Assembly (NCBI RefSeq): GCF_001436045.1
Contig: NZ_AZER01000016.1
Location: 1 to 64,000 of the forward strand
Reading direction: 5' to 3'
From: Limosilactobacillus frumenti DSM 13145
Lineage (GTDB): Bacteria; Bacillota; Bacilli; Lactobacillales; Lactobacillaceae
DNA length: 64,000 bases
The notes under the pieces were generated by a model that was given only the letters and a program-made list of their open reading frames with translations, was not told the origin of the DNA and did no database searches. Made by a program: the position numbers and the translations under genes. Below, in pieces: positions 63,650 through 64,000 of the stretch. Each line of letters opens with the position of its first letter. Within the stretch, counting starts at the first letter, position 1.

Positions 63650-64000
63650 ATGGATGGAATTATTCCTTTGTATAAAGAGCGCGGGATGACTAGCTTTGAC
63701 TGTATTCGCCGTTTACGTAATCTTTTAAAAACAAAGAAAATCGGTCATTCTGGGACCCTTGATCCTTCGGTCGATGGTGTCTTACCCATTTGCGTTGGTG
63801 CCGCGACAAAAGTTGTGCCATACTTGATGGCTTCTGGAAAAGTCTACCAGGGGGAATTATTAATTGGTAAAGCTACTGAAACTGAAGACCTTGATGGGGC
63901 AGTGATTGAAACCGCAAAGGTTTCACATGCTATTACAAATACTACTATTCAAGATGCAATGAATAAATTGACTGGTCAAGTTCGGCAACAACCACCTATG
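63650..64000 (+). CDS. truB: tRNA pseudouridine(55) synthase (5' part, cut by window end)
   Basis: Makes pseudouridine 55 in the T loop of tRNAs. The first 117 residues are in the window: MDGIIPLYKERGMTSFD, KKIGHSGTLDPSVDGVLPI with the catalytic Asp in GTLDP, and YQGELLIGKATETEDLDG. The ATG at 63650 has AGGAGG 6 bases before it. The gene runs past the right edge. Its place after rbfA is the conserved order. Confidence 0.95.
   Translation, partial: MDGIIPLYKERGMTSFDCIRRLRNLLKTKKIGHSGTLDPSVDGVLPICVGAATKVVPYLMASGKVYQGELLIGKATETEDLDGAVIETAKVSHAITNTTIQDAMNKLTGQVRQQPPM

Overview
The window is core chromosome of a low-to-mid GC lactic acid bacterium of the Lactobacillaceae, most likely a Limosilactobacillus (L. 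reuteri-like). This rests on the gene order (rpoY, def, pdhABCD; typA-ftsW-ylbG-rsmD-coaD-ylbL-comEA-comEB-comEC-holA; rpsT/rpsO-RNase J; tuf-tig-clpX-ysxC; lexA-ynzC-yneF; rpsB-tsf-pyrH-frr-uppS-cdsA-rseP-proS-polC; rimP-nusA-ylxR-ylxQ-infB-rbfA-truB), on Firmicute-specific proteins (RpoY, PolC, YlxR), on AGGAGG-type ribosome sites and on many short hairpin plus T-run terminators. The species was not determined.

Layout. 1-4.1 kb: a secreted LysM-NlpC/P60 cell-wall hydrolase, a lipid kinase, the RNA polymerase epsilon subunit, an unknown membrane-anchored protein and peptide deformylase. 4.2-9.3 kb: the complete pyruvate dehydrogenase operon behind one strong promoter flanked by two catabolite-response-element-like sites. 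9.3-20.7 kb: house-keeping and cell-division genes, then the DNA-uptake genes comEA-comEB-comEC. comEC lacks a usual start codon where its first membrane helix begins. 20.7-29.6 kb: ribosomal proteins S20 and S15, an RNase J2-like nuclease, a TPR protein, EF-Tu, trigger factor, ClpX, YsxC and a MazG-like protein. 29.7-38.5 kb: UvrC, Obg, RNase Z, an SDR, RecJ, Apt and an unknown membrane protein.

38.5-41 kb is the only accessory-looking part: a tRNA-Ser(CGA), a 0.5-kb gene-free scar with paired TGGGTACCA repeats, then three poorly characterised membrane or secreted proteins on the minus strand, with an orphan promoter and a long inverted repeat among them. 41-45 kb: RNase HI coupled to HMG-CoA synthase, then lexA divergent from ynzC across an SOS box, yneF, an acyltransferase, and the trmN6/GIY-YIG pair. 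46-64 kb: translation factors and envelope-lipid genes, PolC, and the nusA-infB operon. The latter starts with a promoter followed at once by an intrinsic terminator, as expected for NusA-controlled attenuation.

I found no intact mobile element, CRISPR array or clearly new multi-gene system. The items of most interest are regulatory: the rimP-nusA attenuator, the cre sites at pdh, the shared SOS box, the comEC start, the ribosomal-protein leaders and the scar next to tRNA-Ser.
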